Of a DNA stretch of 64,000 nt, positions 1-13,600 are shown in pieces. The stretch comes from Xenopus tropicalis. Its lineage: Eukaryota > Chordata > Amphibia > Anura > Pipidae. Each line of letters begins with the position of its first letter. The stretch's first letter is position 1. The stretch is from positions 137,827,047-137,891,046 of the forward strand of contig NC_030678.2 in NCBI RefSeq assembly GCF_000004195.4, read 5' to 3'. Under the pieces are notes generated by a model. That model saw only the letters and a program-made list of their open reading frames with translations. It was not told where the DNA came from and made no database searches. The position numbers and the translations under genes are program-made.

Positions 1-1423
1 AGCAGATTTTGGAGTGTGGTGCTGTCGTGTGGACTGTTATATATATATATATATAATTTTTTTTTTTTTTTTTTGTGCAGACTCGACTCCACAGACTGAA
101 AGGAAACCATGATGTTTATCATGACTTACAGAAACCATTTCCCATAGGGTGTCATGTTCCCTTTAAAAATATATAACTATATTCCTATTTTATAATTGCA
201 ATAAGCTAGATAAATCACTGATATGTATTTTATAATATATATATATTTTATTTATTTATTTTTTTAAAGTAGCAGAGTGCTGCACACACAGGGACTTAGA
301 ATAAAAAAAAGAATAAAATACTTAATTTTTGCAATTTCTTTATTATTACTTTTGCCAGAACCCAGGGCTAGCAATTTAACTGCAAACCTGAAGGGAGAGA
401 TACATAACCTTAAAAAAAACTAGTAAAATATTAATATCTTCCATTGGTGAGTGTGGCCAGTGATGAACCAATCAAATGTGACAGGGGCTGCCAGGGCCAA
501 AACTAGGGGAAGGCAGGATCGGCAGCTGCCTAGGGCACAGCTGTCAGGGGGAACAAGATTTTAGTGTAATAGGCTCTGTTCCTACCTGCCCCAGCAGGAG
601 CACTGCACAGGGGGAGCAGGGGTGGCGGTGGTATGGGCAAGTGGGAGTCAAGTCAAGAGGTGCTTGCCTTGGGGGCAGGTACTTTTTGGCCCAGCACCGG
701 GGCTGCACCATAATACTACTCATTATGCACATCATTGATTTATCCTGGTGGCTAAGTGAGACCAGAGCAACAAGGCCTGCTGCATTTGCAGCCAAATTTC
801 TTGTGATCAGACAAAAGTCATATTCACATGTAAACCCTTATCTATATCTAGGCAATTGCCTAACCTCCCAGCTGCTGTGTAAAGGCAATACAACAGGATG
901 TGTTGACATGTCAAGATCACTAGCAGTTTTTGACTAGCAATGAAAATGAAAAAACTAACATACAGACAGTGAATAGTTTAATTAAAGGGAAACTATAATT
1001 TTTCACTTTGTGTAAATATTTTTTATAATAAATAACTAAACTATTTAGGCATTATCCATAAACTTCATGCCCAGGCTGCACTGCTTTGTTTGATTAGATC
1101 TGCTCAAACTTTGTGCCGTTACCTTATCCACCCCCTTTACAAATGGTACCGTCTGTTCCTGCACATGATCTGGTAGTAGAAACTCGCTGTACAGTAGGAG
1201 GCCCTTCTAATTTTTACAGCTGATCACTGTGGAGGAGAAATAACCCAAGGATAATTCTTTAGGTTGGTGCTGCTAGCTTCAGTACCTGCAAACCTTGGGA
1301 TGGTAACACATCAATAGGGTTCAGTATTGCTGATTTCAGGACCCACGCACATCGTAGAACAGAAACAGCTGATAAGATTCAAGGTGTCACTGGGACATGT
1401 TTGCTGCTGCTGAGTGAGGCAAG
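1..1423. other. intergenic AT-rich DNA, no gene seen
   Basis: Downstream of rab5b. Contains (AT)n at 43-55 and a T-run at 57-74. The short ORFs carry no recognisable domain. Confidence 0.6.
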
Positions 1424-1754
1424 TACAGGTATAGGATCCCTTATCTGCAAACCCGTTATCCAGAAATTTCCGAATTACAGAAAGACTATCTCCCATAGAC
1501 TCCATTATAAGCAAATAATTCTAATTTTTTTTAAATGATTTCCTTTTTCTCTGTAATAATAAAACAGTACCTGTACTTGATCCCAACTGAGATATAATTA
1601 TTCCTTACTGGAGGCAAAACAAGCCTATTGGGTTTATTCAATATTTAAATGATTTTTAGCAGACTTATGGTATGGAGATCAAAATTATGGAAAGATCTCT
1701 TATCCGGAAAACCCCAGGCCCCAAGCATTCTGGATAACAGGTCCTATATCTGTA
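1424..1754. mobile_element. TACAGGTAT-terminus MITE
   Basis: TACAGGTATAGGATCCCTTATC...GATAACAGGTCCTATATCTGTA inverted ends. Interior CCTTACTGGAGGCAAAACA shared with 17.7 kb. Confidence 0.75.
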
Positions 1755-2159
1755 CTAGCACTTTGGAAAAGTCCTATAGCAATGATTCATCAATATGATT
1801 TCTAACTAGCCAGGCAGGGCTTACGTCTGCTTTCTAACATGGAATGTTCAGAATATATAAAACACAGAACCAAATGCAAATAAATAAACCAAGTGCAAAT
1901 AAATAATTACCACATTAATGGGAAGTTTAGTTATAACCATGTTTATTGCCGTGACTTCCAAGACAATGGAATGTTTTTACGACTGAATACAACTCCACTG
2001 AAAGCCCCACATTCATGTTTATTCTCTCCTTTGAAAAAGGAATTGGAACAGGCTGAGTTTATCCTGGCCATTTTTTGCACTGTTTTGCTTTCCCCCAGTA
2101 AAGGCATCTTACAAAGGCATATAAAAATCCCCTAAGCAAAGGATCTCCATACACATTTA

Positions 2160-2335
2160 GGCTGGTGGCAGACAGGGAGAATAGTCTCCCGCGATAAATC
2201 TTCGCTACTGCATGGGACTAATCTCCCCAAAAAGCCTTCCCACCAGCAAGAATGTGAATGGCCGTTGGGATAGTCACAAATGGTAGTAAAGGTTTATCAT
2301 GGGCGACTAATCTCACCATGTGCCTCCAGCCTTGA
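2160..2335. mobile_element. degenerate palindromic MITE
   Basis: Contains GACTAATCTCCCC and GGGCGACTAATCTCACC modules in inverted arrangement. An old member of the 8.0-kb family. Confidence 0.6.
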
Positions 2336-2889
2336 GGCCCCCCCAGCTCCATTTGTCTTTCTTACCATCAGCATTTTAACTTGATCTAGTCCAATGACAG
2401 GTAGGTAGTTAGGCAGGTAAATCACCCACTACATGAAACAAGTAGGAAAACAAACCTAACCATGACTCTAGCCAGACCCCTTTGACTTTTAAAAAATGAA
2501 CAGAACAATAATTAAGAAGCAAAGTTAATTTAATATACATACGCAGGTTTTGTTTTACTTACATTAAATACAATGGTAGATCGGTAGAAGGTCCAATATG
2601 ATCATAACTGAAGTTGTTAATCCAATGCAGGAAAAAAAAAGAAAGAAATACAAACAGATAAAAACAAGGGCACTTTCATGTGTAGAGTGGCAATATACTA
2701 CCTTGGTCCAGGTATCATCCATATAACCAGAGCGGAATGAGGCAATGATGGACTACTCTATGACAATGCCCGTTATTTGCCTCAAAATCTTGTAGTCTGT
2801 TGACAACGTAAGTAAAGACTGGGGTTTTTTTTTGGTTTTTTTAAAGCAACATACCCCTAAATAGGGAAAAAGCAAGGAACTGATCTTTA

Positions 2890-3092
2890 ATAGTGATAAT
2901 GGAATCTGTCCCGTTTTGGTGAAAAATCCACAAAACACGTTTGTTGCGTAAATTTTTGTGATGTGCAACAATTTTTTTTCGCGACGGATTTTGGCTGGAG
3001 TTTTGCAAAGCTATGCGCCAATGGTGAAATGTGGAAATTTGCTGGAAATCCATGCCTGGCGAAAAAATTTGTTCATCACTAATCTTTAGGAG
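2890..3092. repeat. AGTGATRA-terminus repeat
   Basis: AATAGTGATAATGG...TTTGTTCATCACTAATC inverted ends around a GTGAAAAATCC-type interior. Confidence 0.5.
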
Positions 3093-3299
3093 TCGGTGAC
3101 TCAGGGTTCCATATGAAATGGGCAGTTTTGTGTAGTATGCTAAACAGTTTATAATGCAGTCGCAAGAACACTCGTGTTTTGTGTCACTGTCTAAAATATA
3201 CAATACCAGCTGCGCGCATCTTCAGCTGAAAAGCCTGCACAAGGGATAACTGCCACAATCTCTCACATAACTCCCTGCACCTGGCCTTGAAAATTAATC

Positions 3300-3713
3300 T
3301 TAAAGGGGTTGTTCACCTTTACAATAACCTTTAGTATGATATAGAGAATGTGATTCTGAGACAATTTGCAATTGGTCTTTATTTTGTATTATTTGCAGTT
3401 TTTAAATTATTTAGCTTTTTGTTCCAATTTAACCTAGCAACTAGGCAGAGATTTGAAAGAAAGACAGGAATATGAATAGAGGAGGGCCTAAATAGAAAGA
3501 TTATTAAAAGTAACCATAAAATTGTAAACTCACAGAGCAATAGTTTTTTGGCTTCTGGGGTCAGTGACCCCTCTTTGAAAGCTGGAGAGAGTCAAAAGGC
3601 AAATAATTCAAAACCTGTACAAAACAAAAAATGAAGACCAACTGAAAAGCTACTAAGAACAGGCCATTCTATAATATACTGAAAGTTAACCTGAAGGTAA
3701 ACCACCCCTTTAG
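3300..3713. mobile_element. T2-type MITE, family A
   Basis: TTAAAGGGGTTGTTCACC...GGTAAACCACCCCTTTAG at a TTAA-type target. The inner sequence (GACAATTTGCAATTGG, then GTCAGTGACCCC) is shared with five other copies here. Confidence 0.8.
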
Positions 3714-4137
3714 TAGCCAATGTAGTGCATTAAATCAAATGCCATGCTTGCTATTCCTGGTGTCTTCACCTTACGCTAACATTTCCTGTGAGATGCAAGA
3801 GCACTGCAGGAGCTAGTTTTGTCACTGGAAATTAAATATGGTTCATGCTTAAATCAATAATCTAAAACAACAAAATGTTATGTATCCTTGCATCTGCAGA
3901 GAAAAGATGAACACATTCCAACAAGTTCCCCTGCTCAGGCTGGATCTAGATCATGCTAGGAGGACGCACACAGCAAGATTGTTTAACCAGCGGAGACTAC
4001 AGTCTGCAAGAGATGAGTGGAAAGACATTGGGCCCAGGTTGCTAATTTCACAAAGACAAGCATTATTCAAACAAAAGGCGATTGTGTTTCAGCAGCTGGA
4101 ATCTCTAAAAGGACAGAGGACTACCTATCACTTCAGG

Positions 4138-4410
4138 TCCGGACAGGGATTCAAAATAGGCCCTGGCATTTCAATTACACAGAGGCCCAAACAGCCCCCT
4201 CCAACTGTCTATGGCATCTTACAGCAGCCCCTCTGCCATTTGCCAGAAGCCACAGATTGCCAGTCCAGGGCTGATGGGATGCCACCTTTCCAACAAGTCG
4301 GTGTGCAAACTTTCTGCCCCAATATATTTTCTTTAAACCACTGTGAAAACAACAGCAACAACATTGATTGGCAGTTGATTTTCCAGAATCCACAGATTGC
4401 CAGTCTGGAC
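4138..4410. repeat. GGCCC..CTGGCAATCTGTGG family copy
   Basis: Contains CAAAATAGGCCCTGGCATTT, CTTACAGCAGCCCCTCTG, CCACAGATTGCCAGTC, plus a second end at 4378-4410. Confidence 0.6.
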
Positions 4411-4585
4411 CTGTATTGCAAATAATGCGACTGTAGTGTGCAACAGTTTTATCTCCATTTCATTTACTGCTTTCATATGCCTAGTTTAATATATATTCTA
4501 ACGCAGAAGAGTCCATTTAAATCCAAGCTACCACAACCTTTCCTTAAGATCATAAAGCTCAGGGCAAAGAAGAAAGGCTGGGCCC

Positions 4586-4624
4586 TGGATAACGGGTTTC
4601 TGGATAACAGGTCCTATACCTGTA
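4586..4624. repeat. TACAGGTAT-family terminal fragment
   Basis: GGATAACGGGTTTCTGGATA and CAGGTCCTATACCTGTA only. Confidence 0.6.
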
Positions 4625-6313
4625 CATCATTTTACCATGGGCATTTTCTTGCCATATGACTCTGAGCCTGAAGACCCAGGGCAAGCACCTTCTTTGCCCT
4701 GCCTTAAAAAATAAAATATAAACATGTAATCAGATACCCTATTCTGCCCTTTTTCCTTAAAATTATTTAAAAGACATTGTGTGAAAGTTTAAAAGCAAGG
4801 CACAATTCAATAAAGCCACTGACAATCGTAAGAACACTTATCACACACGCAGAGGCACATGCCTGCCATGACACCTGCTGCATAGGACAGTCTAGAGAAA
4901 AAGGCTCGAGCCAAGATTTGGTACTTGGTGGCCTGGAAAGATTCATTGCCATCAGGTAGAATCACCTAAAAGGTTCAGTAAACAGTCAAGAGATTTAGGG
5001 TTTGGAGAACAGTCTTGAATGAGCAAAAAGGCAATCCAAATATTGGTGAAACGTGAAGGCTACTAATATTATGAATAGGGGTGGCAGCAGTCTGGACTGT
5101 GCAGTTTTAAAGTTATATATCAGAATTTAAACATCTCCACTGATAGCAGATGCATTATTCACCCATGAACTAACGTACACTGCTGAATATAGCCTTTTGC
5201 AATGTGTACATGTAATCACATGGTACAAGGGAGAATATAATGAGAACATGGCATCCATCGGATTGTAGACTGGGTTTAAAACTAACTGAAAAGATATTTC
5301 CTTATCTTCTGATACACGTAAAAGTTACTACTTTATGGCACTGCAGTTCAGGTTGTACTAATAAAGCTTTTTCCAGTTTCAACCTCATGCAACTGTACCA
5401 TGTAACAATTGTATCCCTCAGATGAAGGCACAATTTAACTCCACCTTTATATACAAAAGAGCAGTCCCAAGAAATGTACTGTATCCGTGCCAAAAGACCT
5501 CCAAAACTTCCAACCAAAAAAAACTCTTTAGCGTTAGAACCAGTTGTCAAAACTGCAGTCCTCTAGTCAAAGGTTGAGAGTTGTAGTTTAACAGTTGGAA
5601 GGCCACAGGTTGGACATATCTGCTTTATCATAACAGAGAAAACACTCTAGTGCAGAGAAAATATTTTTTGTTTTAAGAGGGAAAAAAAAAAAAAAAGGCA
5701 TACACTGGCACCTATAAAGCACTGGCAGCTCTGGGTTTTCCCCATAGTAAAGCTGTTAGTTTTATGGTTCATGTGAGAACACAGCCATGTCTCCTGTAAG
5801 ACACAAACAGAGCCCGGTAAAATCCCCCCACCGCATTACACAACTTGCACAATAGCAAGGAAGCTATGACTGAACAGAGAAAGAGCCTGGTCGACGGTAA
5901 GCAAAACAAAAAAGAGTACAAAAACATATTGTAATTTGGTGTATATACCTCAACAATATTACAAGTAGATTCAAAGTACAATCTAGGGGTAATTGTATGT
6001 GAAGAATCTAGTGTTGCTTTTATTTTACTGTCACTGTAAATACACATGCCATTTACACTGGGGAGACCCATGTTTGGAGTGTACAAAGAAGCATTAATAT
6101 ACTGCATGTTTCTGATCAAAGATTTTGTTTTCAAAAGGTCCCACAAACCTACTCATGTGCTTTACAGAACAAATAGGTAACTATTGGCTTATTAGTGACA
6201 AAGGGTCAGGAGCCTGGAAAGCACTGTGCTCACAACAAATTCCCCTTCAGTGCCAAGTGGCTCACTTTCTCCACTGTTTAACATGATCAGAAACCTCACA
6301 GGCAACGGTTCAT
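4625..6313. other. no gene recognised; possible distal rab5b 3' UTR
   Basis: Largely unique sequence with A-run at 5683-5697 and a repeat scrap near 5550-5625 (GAGTTGTAGTTTAACAGTTGG). Minus-strand AATAAA near 6018. The 125-residue minus ORF at 5769-6146 has no recognisable motif. Confidence 0.4.
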
Positions 6314-6762
6314 TTAAAGGGGTTGTTTTCCTTAACTTTTAGCATTCTGTAGAGTGATATTCTGAGACAATTTGCAATTGGGTTTCATTTTTTATAATTT
6401 GTGGTTTGAGTTATTTCTCATTTTCTTGAGTAGCTCTCCAATTTGATATTCAGCAGTTATCTGTTTGATAGCGTCCAAATTACCCTAGCAACCAGGCACT
6501 GATTTGTATGAGAGACTGGAACATGTATAGGATAGAGCCTGAATCCAAAGATGAGTAATAAAAATATAGTCTTATAGAGCATTTGTCTTTTTTAGATGTT
6601 GGGGTCAGTGACCCCCATTTTAAAGCTGGAAAGAGCCAGGAGAAGAAGACAAAACTCAAAAACTTTAAAAATGAAAAAAATGAAGGTAAATTGAAAAGTC
6701 TCTTAGAATTAGCCATTCTTTAGAACACTAAAAGTTAACGCAGATATGAACCACCCCTTTAA
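6314..6762. mobile_element. T2-type MITE, family A
   Basis: Full-length copy with TTAAAGGGG...CCCCTTTAA termini, in or just beyond the rab5b 3' UTR. Confidence 0.85.
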
Positions 6763-6769
6763 AATTCTT

Positions 6770-7541
6770 CAAACAAAATTCACAATATTTATTCAATTGC
6801 TCTTGATGTTTTTCGGCCAAAGCAGTAAAAGTTCATAGTCAATGGATGATTTACCAGCAGTCAAAGTCCAGACACACAAATAACAGACATTGGTAGCTGG
6901 GTAGCTCTGCAGCAAAAAAAAGGAAAAAGTATATATCTATATGTTTACACTTTGTATCTTCTGATCTCAAAGCATGAAGCTCCGCTTATGACTGAAGATC
7001 TGATGGACAAGTAAAATAGCTTAGTCCTGCAAAATAAGGAGAAATGGAGAAAAGGCAGAAAAAATGGTAGAAAAAAAAACAAAGGCTTAAATCAAACCAA
7101 AGATCAATACCAAAGTCACTATATGCATCTGTAGTAAGTGAGTAGTAAGTGTTTGCTGCTTTGTATTTTTCTCCTTTTTGCTCTTTTCAGGAGGTGTAGT
7201 CAACAGATGATCCTTCGCTTCTTAACCAAGAGTAGTCTGTGTGTTTTGTTGGAAGCGGTTTCTTTTTATTTTAAACAAAGCAATATACCCAATAGTGCAG
7301 TTAGCAGGGAGCTCTCAGAGGGCGGTGGTGGTGTGGGAGGTGGTTGGTTAGGTTTCAAAAGCACATTGGCTTGTTTTGTGCTGTTATCCGATGGTGAGTA
7401 GGAAAGCAAGAGTGCAGAAGTGTTATGTCCTGGCAAGAGTGAGGTGCTGAAAAGGAGCTTAGTAGTAATTCTGGAGCATATAAGGGCAGGTGTAGGAATA
7501 GAGGTTTTAATCTTATCTTGGTTCCCCTGCTCTTTAATCTA
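6770..7541 (-). other. rab5b: probable rab5b proximal 3' UTR
   Basis: Mostly unique sequence directly after the stop. A minus-strand AATAAA at 6793..6788 is followed by a GT-rich tract, giving a roughly 0.77-kb 3' UTR that would end just before a T2 MITE. Further AATAAA signals downstream (for example near 6018) allow a longer form. Confidence 0.45.
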
Positions 7542-7657
7542 TCAGTTGCTGCAGCACTGGCTCTTGTTCTGCTGGGTCTGCTCATGAAGATCCACACCCC
7601 TGCTCCTGCCAGGTGCACCACTAGTGTTCTGAGGTTCGGTTTTTGGCAGCTTCTTAG
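7542..7657 (-). CDS. rab5b: rab5b terminal coding exon
   Basis: 116 nt encoding [19 protein letters not shown], then [19 protein letters not shown] and a TGA stop. This is the hypervariable tail with the dual-cysteine prenylation site. Acceptor TTTTACAG. Confidence 0.97.
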
Positions 7658-10600
7658 CTGTAAAAGACAGAGAGAGAAATACAAATCAAACTTATATGTG
7701 CGTTTTAGTTTAAATACATAGCACTGGTTGTCTTTTGTCCCTAAAGTTCCCCATACTCTGGCAGATCCCCTCGCTTGGCAACATCTTCCAGGGTAATTTG
7801 AATTATCGAATTATAATGACGGGCATAGGTAAAGTCGGTCCGGGGACCGCATCAACGAGCTGATGCGGCCCCTGATCCGACTAGATTTTCTAACCTGCCT
7901 GATCAAGGTCTGCCCGATTTCAGGTGAGCCAGCAAGAGTGACAGATTATCAATCTGATACAAAGAACATATATCAAGGAGTTGCTGTTTGGCTTGCAAAC
8001 CTGATAGGGAACACTAAGGGCTCTGGTACACGGGGAGATTAGTCGCCCGCGGCAAAACTCCCGGCTCGCGGGCGACTAATCTCCCCGAGTTGCCTTCCCC
8101 CTGCCATCCCGCCGGCGAACATGTAAGTCGCCGGCGGGATGGCAGACGCGGCGGCGCGATTTCGGGAAATCGCCGAAAAAGCCTTGCGAGTCTTTTTCGT
8201 CAATTTGCGCGAAATCGCGCCGCCGCGTCTGCCATCCCGCCGGCGACTTACATGTTCGCCGGCGGGATGGCAGGGGGAAGGCAACTCGGGGAGATTAGTC
8301 GCCCGCGAGCAGGGAGTTTTGCCGCGGGCGACTAATCTCCCCGTGTACCAGAGCCCTAAGGGCTGTGACACATGGGAAGATATCTTCCTTGTCGTGGACG
8401 ACTAATCTCCCCGAAATGCCATCCCACCGGCTAGAATATAAATTGCCGGTGGGATGACATACGCGGCGCCGCGATTTGCCGAAGTTTCCTCTCAAGACCA
8501 GAGAAATTTAAATATTAATTATGTTATCCTGTTAAAAGCTATTTCATCTCTGAAACAATCCATAACAACCTTAAGTATCTGCTCTTATCTTACAGGTGAG
8601 TGAGTTTGCCAGCTAGAAACGCCTTGTTCATTAGATTTTGAAGTCTCGCATCTGTTTTTTTTAAGGCAATGGCACATTGGTCCTTTTGCAGGGTTGTATT
8701 TTCTATATAATCACCCAAGAGACTGTGCCCAGGGCGGCCATTTAGGAAGGAGGCTCTCAGGTGCCTACATAGAAAAATGCTGTACTGCACATGTGCACAT
8801 GGCACAAGTCCAAAGCTTAGGGCAGTTACCGAACCAAAATATACTGCGGGTCTGCTGGTTTGCTGCCTGCAAAAAATTGCGGGTGACAAAATATGTGGCC
8901 AATTCTGGGTTCTTGTGCCAACTAAAAGCCACAACCACAGCTGGAACAAAATTGCTTCAAGGCCACTTAATTAGAAAATCACACTCCCAGTGGGTGACAA
9001 AATGGCAAAAATACTGTCCTATACATTAGCATTACAACTGCGCTATGCTAGCCAGTTGAATTGCATAATGACGTACAATTGTGCAAGAAATATTGAATTA
9101 CATAATTCCACATGTTAGGCTAACGTGATTCTAGTGTTGGTATATTTAAAGGTATTTCAGAAATTTCCCGCTTTACACATCCCTAAATGGATTTTGTTCC
9201 AGATGTAGGTGTGGCTTTATAATTGGCATTGCTGTGATCAGTTATTGCCCCCATAAGAACTAAACACTAAACTAAACAGAAGCCCTTACACATTACTGTT
9301 CCAACATAAATGCCCATTAAAACATATCTGGAGTTTAATAAAGGATATCTTAATAACCGGTAATCAGCTGGATTAGCAGTCATTACTTTGCACATAGGCA
9401 GCATAAATATACTACAGTATAACAATATAAGGCACCTGAATTATCAATTAATTGATAATAAAGGTGGCAATACACATTAAGATCTTCTCATTTGATTAGG
9501 TAGCCAAACAGATATTTTGTCCATACGCCCACCTGTGCAGGAAACTTTTGGCGACTTAATAAAATGAAGCGCTGCATGTGCCTTCCCACCAGCAATTTGG
9601 AAGCCAAGATTTAACCACAGGCGAGTAATCTCTCCATGCGCCACTGCCCTAAATCTGCTCTACCATGGACAACAAATCTCCTGAAAATATCTTGCCCTTT
9701 ATATACCTGTGGTGATCCGGCTTAACTTTGGAAAATGCAAAAGAAGACAATTTCTACGTCTTCGATCCTTATCCAAATGTAACTGTAAACCATATTTTGC
9801 GAATTGTCTATATGTACACGTTAACCATTTTGTCTTTTATACACCTTTACTCTATAAAGCGCTGCGTGAATGGACAGCGCTATATAAATAATAATAATGG
9901 ATTCAGCCAGACAGCTGCAAGTAATGTGTTTTACTTGTGGCACTTTGTGGTACCGTAAAATGCCTTCACTTAGCTTCAGATTTACCATGGGCGATAAATC
10001 TCCCCAAGTTCCTTAGGGCAGTGACAGATGGGGAGATTAGCCGCCCCACAAAAAATATTTGTTGCTGTGGGCGGTAAGTCTCCCCACAATGCCATCCCAC
10101 TGACAAGAATGTAACTTGCCGATGGGATAGCATACACGTCGCTACGATTTCCGGAAGCCGCCTGAGGTTTCCTTTCAAGGCAACTTCGGGCAACTTACGG
10201 AAATCTCAGCGACGTGTATGCCATCCCATCGGCGAGTTACATTCTTGTCAGTGTTATGGCATTATGGGGAAATTAGTCGCCCGCGGCGACAAATATTTTT
10301 TGAGGGGTGACTAATCTCCCCGTCTGTCACTGCCCTTAGGCGTAAGCAAAAAATAATTTACAGAAAGTATTTCACCCCTTTGAAGTTTCCATGTTTTCCG
10401 GTCATAGAACATTGTATTTTAAGGGTCCTCCACCCAAAACTACAGTATTATTGGGTAGTGAAGGAAAATATAATTCTAAGCAAATATATTCATTACCAAT
10501 GTTCAATGGATTTAAAAGTTATGTTTAAAGGGGAAGGAAAGGCTAAGTCACTTGGGGGTGCCAAAATGTTAAGCACCCTCAAGTGACTTGAATCGCTTAC

Positions 10601-13600
10601 CTCGTACCCCGGGCTGGTGCTCCTGTTAGGAGAAAACCGCACCAGCCCGGGGCACCTGTAGGAAGCGCTTCCTCCTTCCGGCTTCCTTTCCCCTAGACTC
10701 CGAGTCTGGCGCATGCGCAGTAGAGTGAAAAAGCCGACTTCTCTGTTAAAGTTCGGCTTTTCACTCTACTGCGCATGCGCGCACAGCGAGAGAGGAAATA
10801 GGAAGCGATCGCTGCTACCCCGGGCTGGTGCTATTTTCTCCATACAGGGGCACCAGCCCGGGGTAGAAGGTAAGCGATCTAAGTCACTTGGGGGTGCTTA
10901 ACATTTTTTGCTTGCTATTCTCTGCAATTGTGGTTCTGACTTTTGAATCAATGTAGCATTAGTCAGCTGATTAACAGGCCTGTCTTGACTTGAGAAGAGC
11001 TGACTTTTGCAACATTGGTTCAAGAGACAGAACCAGGCGCACAAAGAACAGAAAGGGACAGACAGACTTCCTTCAATACATTTACAAATAACTTAGTAAT
11101 AATAAAGGAGAAGGAAAGGTAAAAACTAAGTAAGCTTTATCAGAAAGGTAAATACAGCCATAAGCACTCACAGAAATGCTGCACTGAGTTCCCTGTCAAA
11201 AGATTTCTTGTGTATGTAATTCCTGTGCCACAGACACGCAGCTCTCTGCTGTCTCCTCTCTCCTGCTCCCCCCTCCCTCAAGAATGCTAAGAACTCACTC
11301 CCCCCCCTTAGGAATGTGGATCTGAGCCAATCAGCAGGAAGCTGACTCATAGTCTTACTGAGCATGTTCACTTGATCTGGGTGTCTGTGCAGGAGTGAGG
11401 CATTATGGGAACTTTCTTTACACAGCTCAGCGTTTTTTCTTCCTGTTTGGCTTCTGATCATCTGAACAGGTGAAATATGGGGAGACTTAAGGGCACTATT
11501 GAGATAACTGAAGGTATGCCTGCAGCTTGGGATTAACTCTTTATTATCCTTTCCTTCTCCTTTAAAGTCCAAAGAAAATAATACAAGTATACTGGAATTT
11601 GCTTAGAATGACTTATTCCTTTTTAAAAAATAAAGAACTGTAAGCCTAGGTATATTTAGTGACTTGTGAATTTCCTTGTATCCAACCCCCGACTTGTTTC
11701 AATCACCTTTTCCTGAGTTTGCTTGAAGTCTATTTTTATCTTGATGTAGGTTCTGCCACAATACTGACTCACCAGCAGTTGGACCTTCCACATACACATG
11801 TACTGATACCACAATCACTTGAAACGCCTTGTCAATACAGATTTGCTCTCCATTGAATCAATTATGTGACAAAGAATTGGCTGTGCCAGTGATGATTTGG
11901 GTGTGTCACAATAAAGAGGTGTATACTAATGCAATCGGTTATTATATTATTACAATGCATTGCAAGTGCCAACGTATTCTGCAGCGCTGTACAACAAATG
12001 GGAGTTTTTTGGAAAACCCAGATGTAATTTCTAAAATACAAAACAATGATACATTCAAATTTAAGTGATGATGAAATTTGCAAATTCTTTGCATTTTTAC
12101 ATTGAGAAAAGTTATTCTTAAATTGTTGAAATATGTGCCTGCACAGTAGTGATGTGTGAATTGGCCAAAACCTGCAGGACCAGTGGATCGGGCAGGTTGG
12201 GTGCGGGTCAGACTGGAAAGTTCACTCTCCTACTCTGCCTCCCAAGATTCCTTGGCATGGAACCAAAGGTCTGAGCAAAAGTCGCATATAAAGCAGGAAG
12301 ATGGTAGTACAGGTTGGGTCCTACAATGGCGACATTTTGAGCGTTAGTGTCAAGTGCGTGTTATGGTTTGGTGGGTCAGGGTTGGGTAGCGCGCATCACT
12401 ACTGCACGTTTCAGAGAGTGGTGCCCCCTACCCATCTTTACTTCTGAGAGACTCCGCCTCTTTGGGATCTGCTGGTTTTAGCATTACACAACTTTTTCAG
12501 TCTTTTGTTGCCCCTGTCCCAAATTTTTTGGAACATGTTGCTGGCATCAAATTGAATACAAGCATATATTTTTCAGAAAACAATAACATCTCAGTTTAAA
12601 ACACTGTCTTTGTACTACTTCCAACAAACTATGGTTTAAATAAATTGCAAATCCTCACATTCTCTTTAAATTTAGATTTTACACAGTGTCCCAACTTTTT
12701 TTTTGCACCAAAATACCGCACAACAGGACTTGTTTAAGCGGGATAAACCCTGCTGATTTTAATAGTAGCAAACCATGTAACGTTTCGGGGGGCACGCCCC
12801 TTCGTCCTTTGGATTGCCAACTTTTTTTTGGAAACCGGGTTGTATTATAGTGATGCCTGTGTTTGAATAATACACCTGTACACTTGAGTGCACAGTGCTA
12901 CATACAGAAGATGTGTATAAATAAAAATATACATACATATATGTCAGAGACACATTTGCAACATTCCAGAGGCCCAAGAAATGACCTCCCATAAGCTACA
13001 GCACAGGAAACCAACCAGGGCTTTCCCCCTGAGTTATGGCATCTTGATCACTCAGACTGATATTTTATGGGTCACCTTACACAGATCAATGTACCTAGCT
13101 GACTATATTGTGCAGAGATAAAGGCATTTTTACTTAACAGAAAAATCAAGTTTAACGATGTGAATCTAAAATAACACACATTTTAGTCACCACTAAGCTT
13201 GAACTGGAATGCTGCAGGTAGTGATCACTGAGCCCTACCCTACAATATACCCTTCGGTGTAAACTCATAAACGTGGGAATAAAAAGCAAGTTTCCCTTTG
13301 AATAACGGGAATGTTACGATTACACAAGCATCAGATAATGTGAACCGCTATGCTGCGTGACTGCTGAATAGATTAACAAAGAGCAATATTAATAAAGAAA
13401 GGCGGAACAGAGTGCAATGTGTTGCAAAATGATTGGAAAGAGACAGTTCAAGTTCAAGGTTAGCAAACTCAGACATTAAATGGTTTCTCCGAACTTTGCT
13501 CAATTAAAGGTCCATGAACCATTTGCATTATTTGTAGTTGATACACAAGAGCATTTCTGGGCATGTCTAATGCCACTTATAGAAAATGAATAAAGCAAAA

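Noticed and set aside
3880..4425. 181-residue plus-strand ORF
   Set aside because: Its second half is a dispersed repeat present at 19.7 and 48.6 kb; the first half has no recognisable domain and no splice support.
5769..6146. 125-residue minus-strand ORF downstream of rab5b
   Set aside because: No recognisable motif; could be 3' UTR.
8018..8356. Overlapping ORFs of 80-110 residues on both strands
   Set aside because: Mirror translations of a palindromic MITE.
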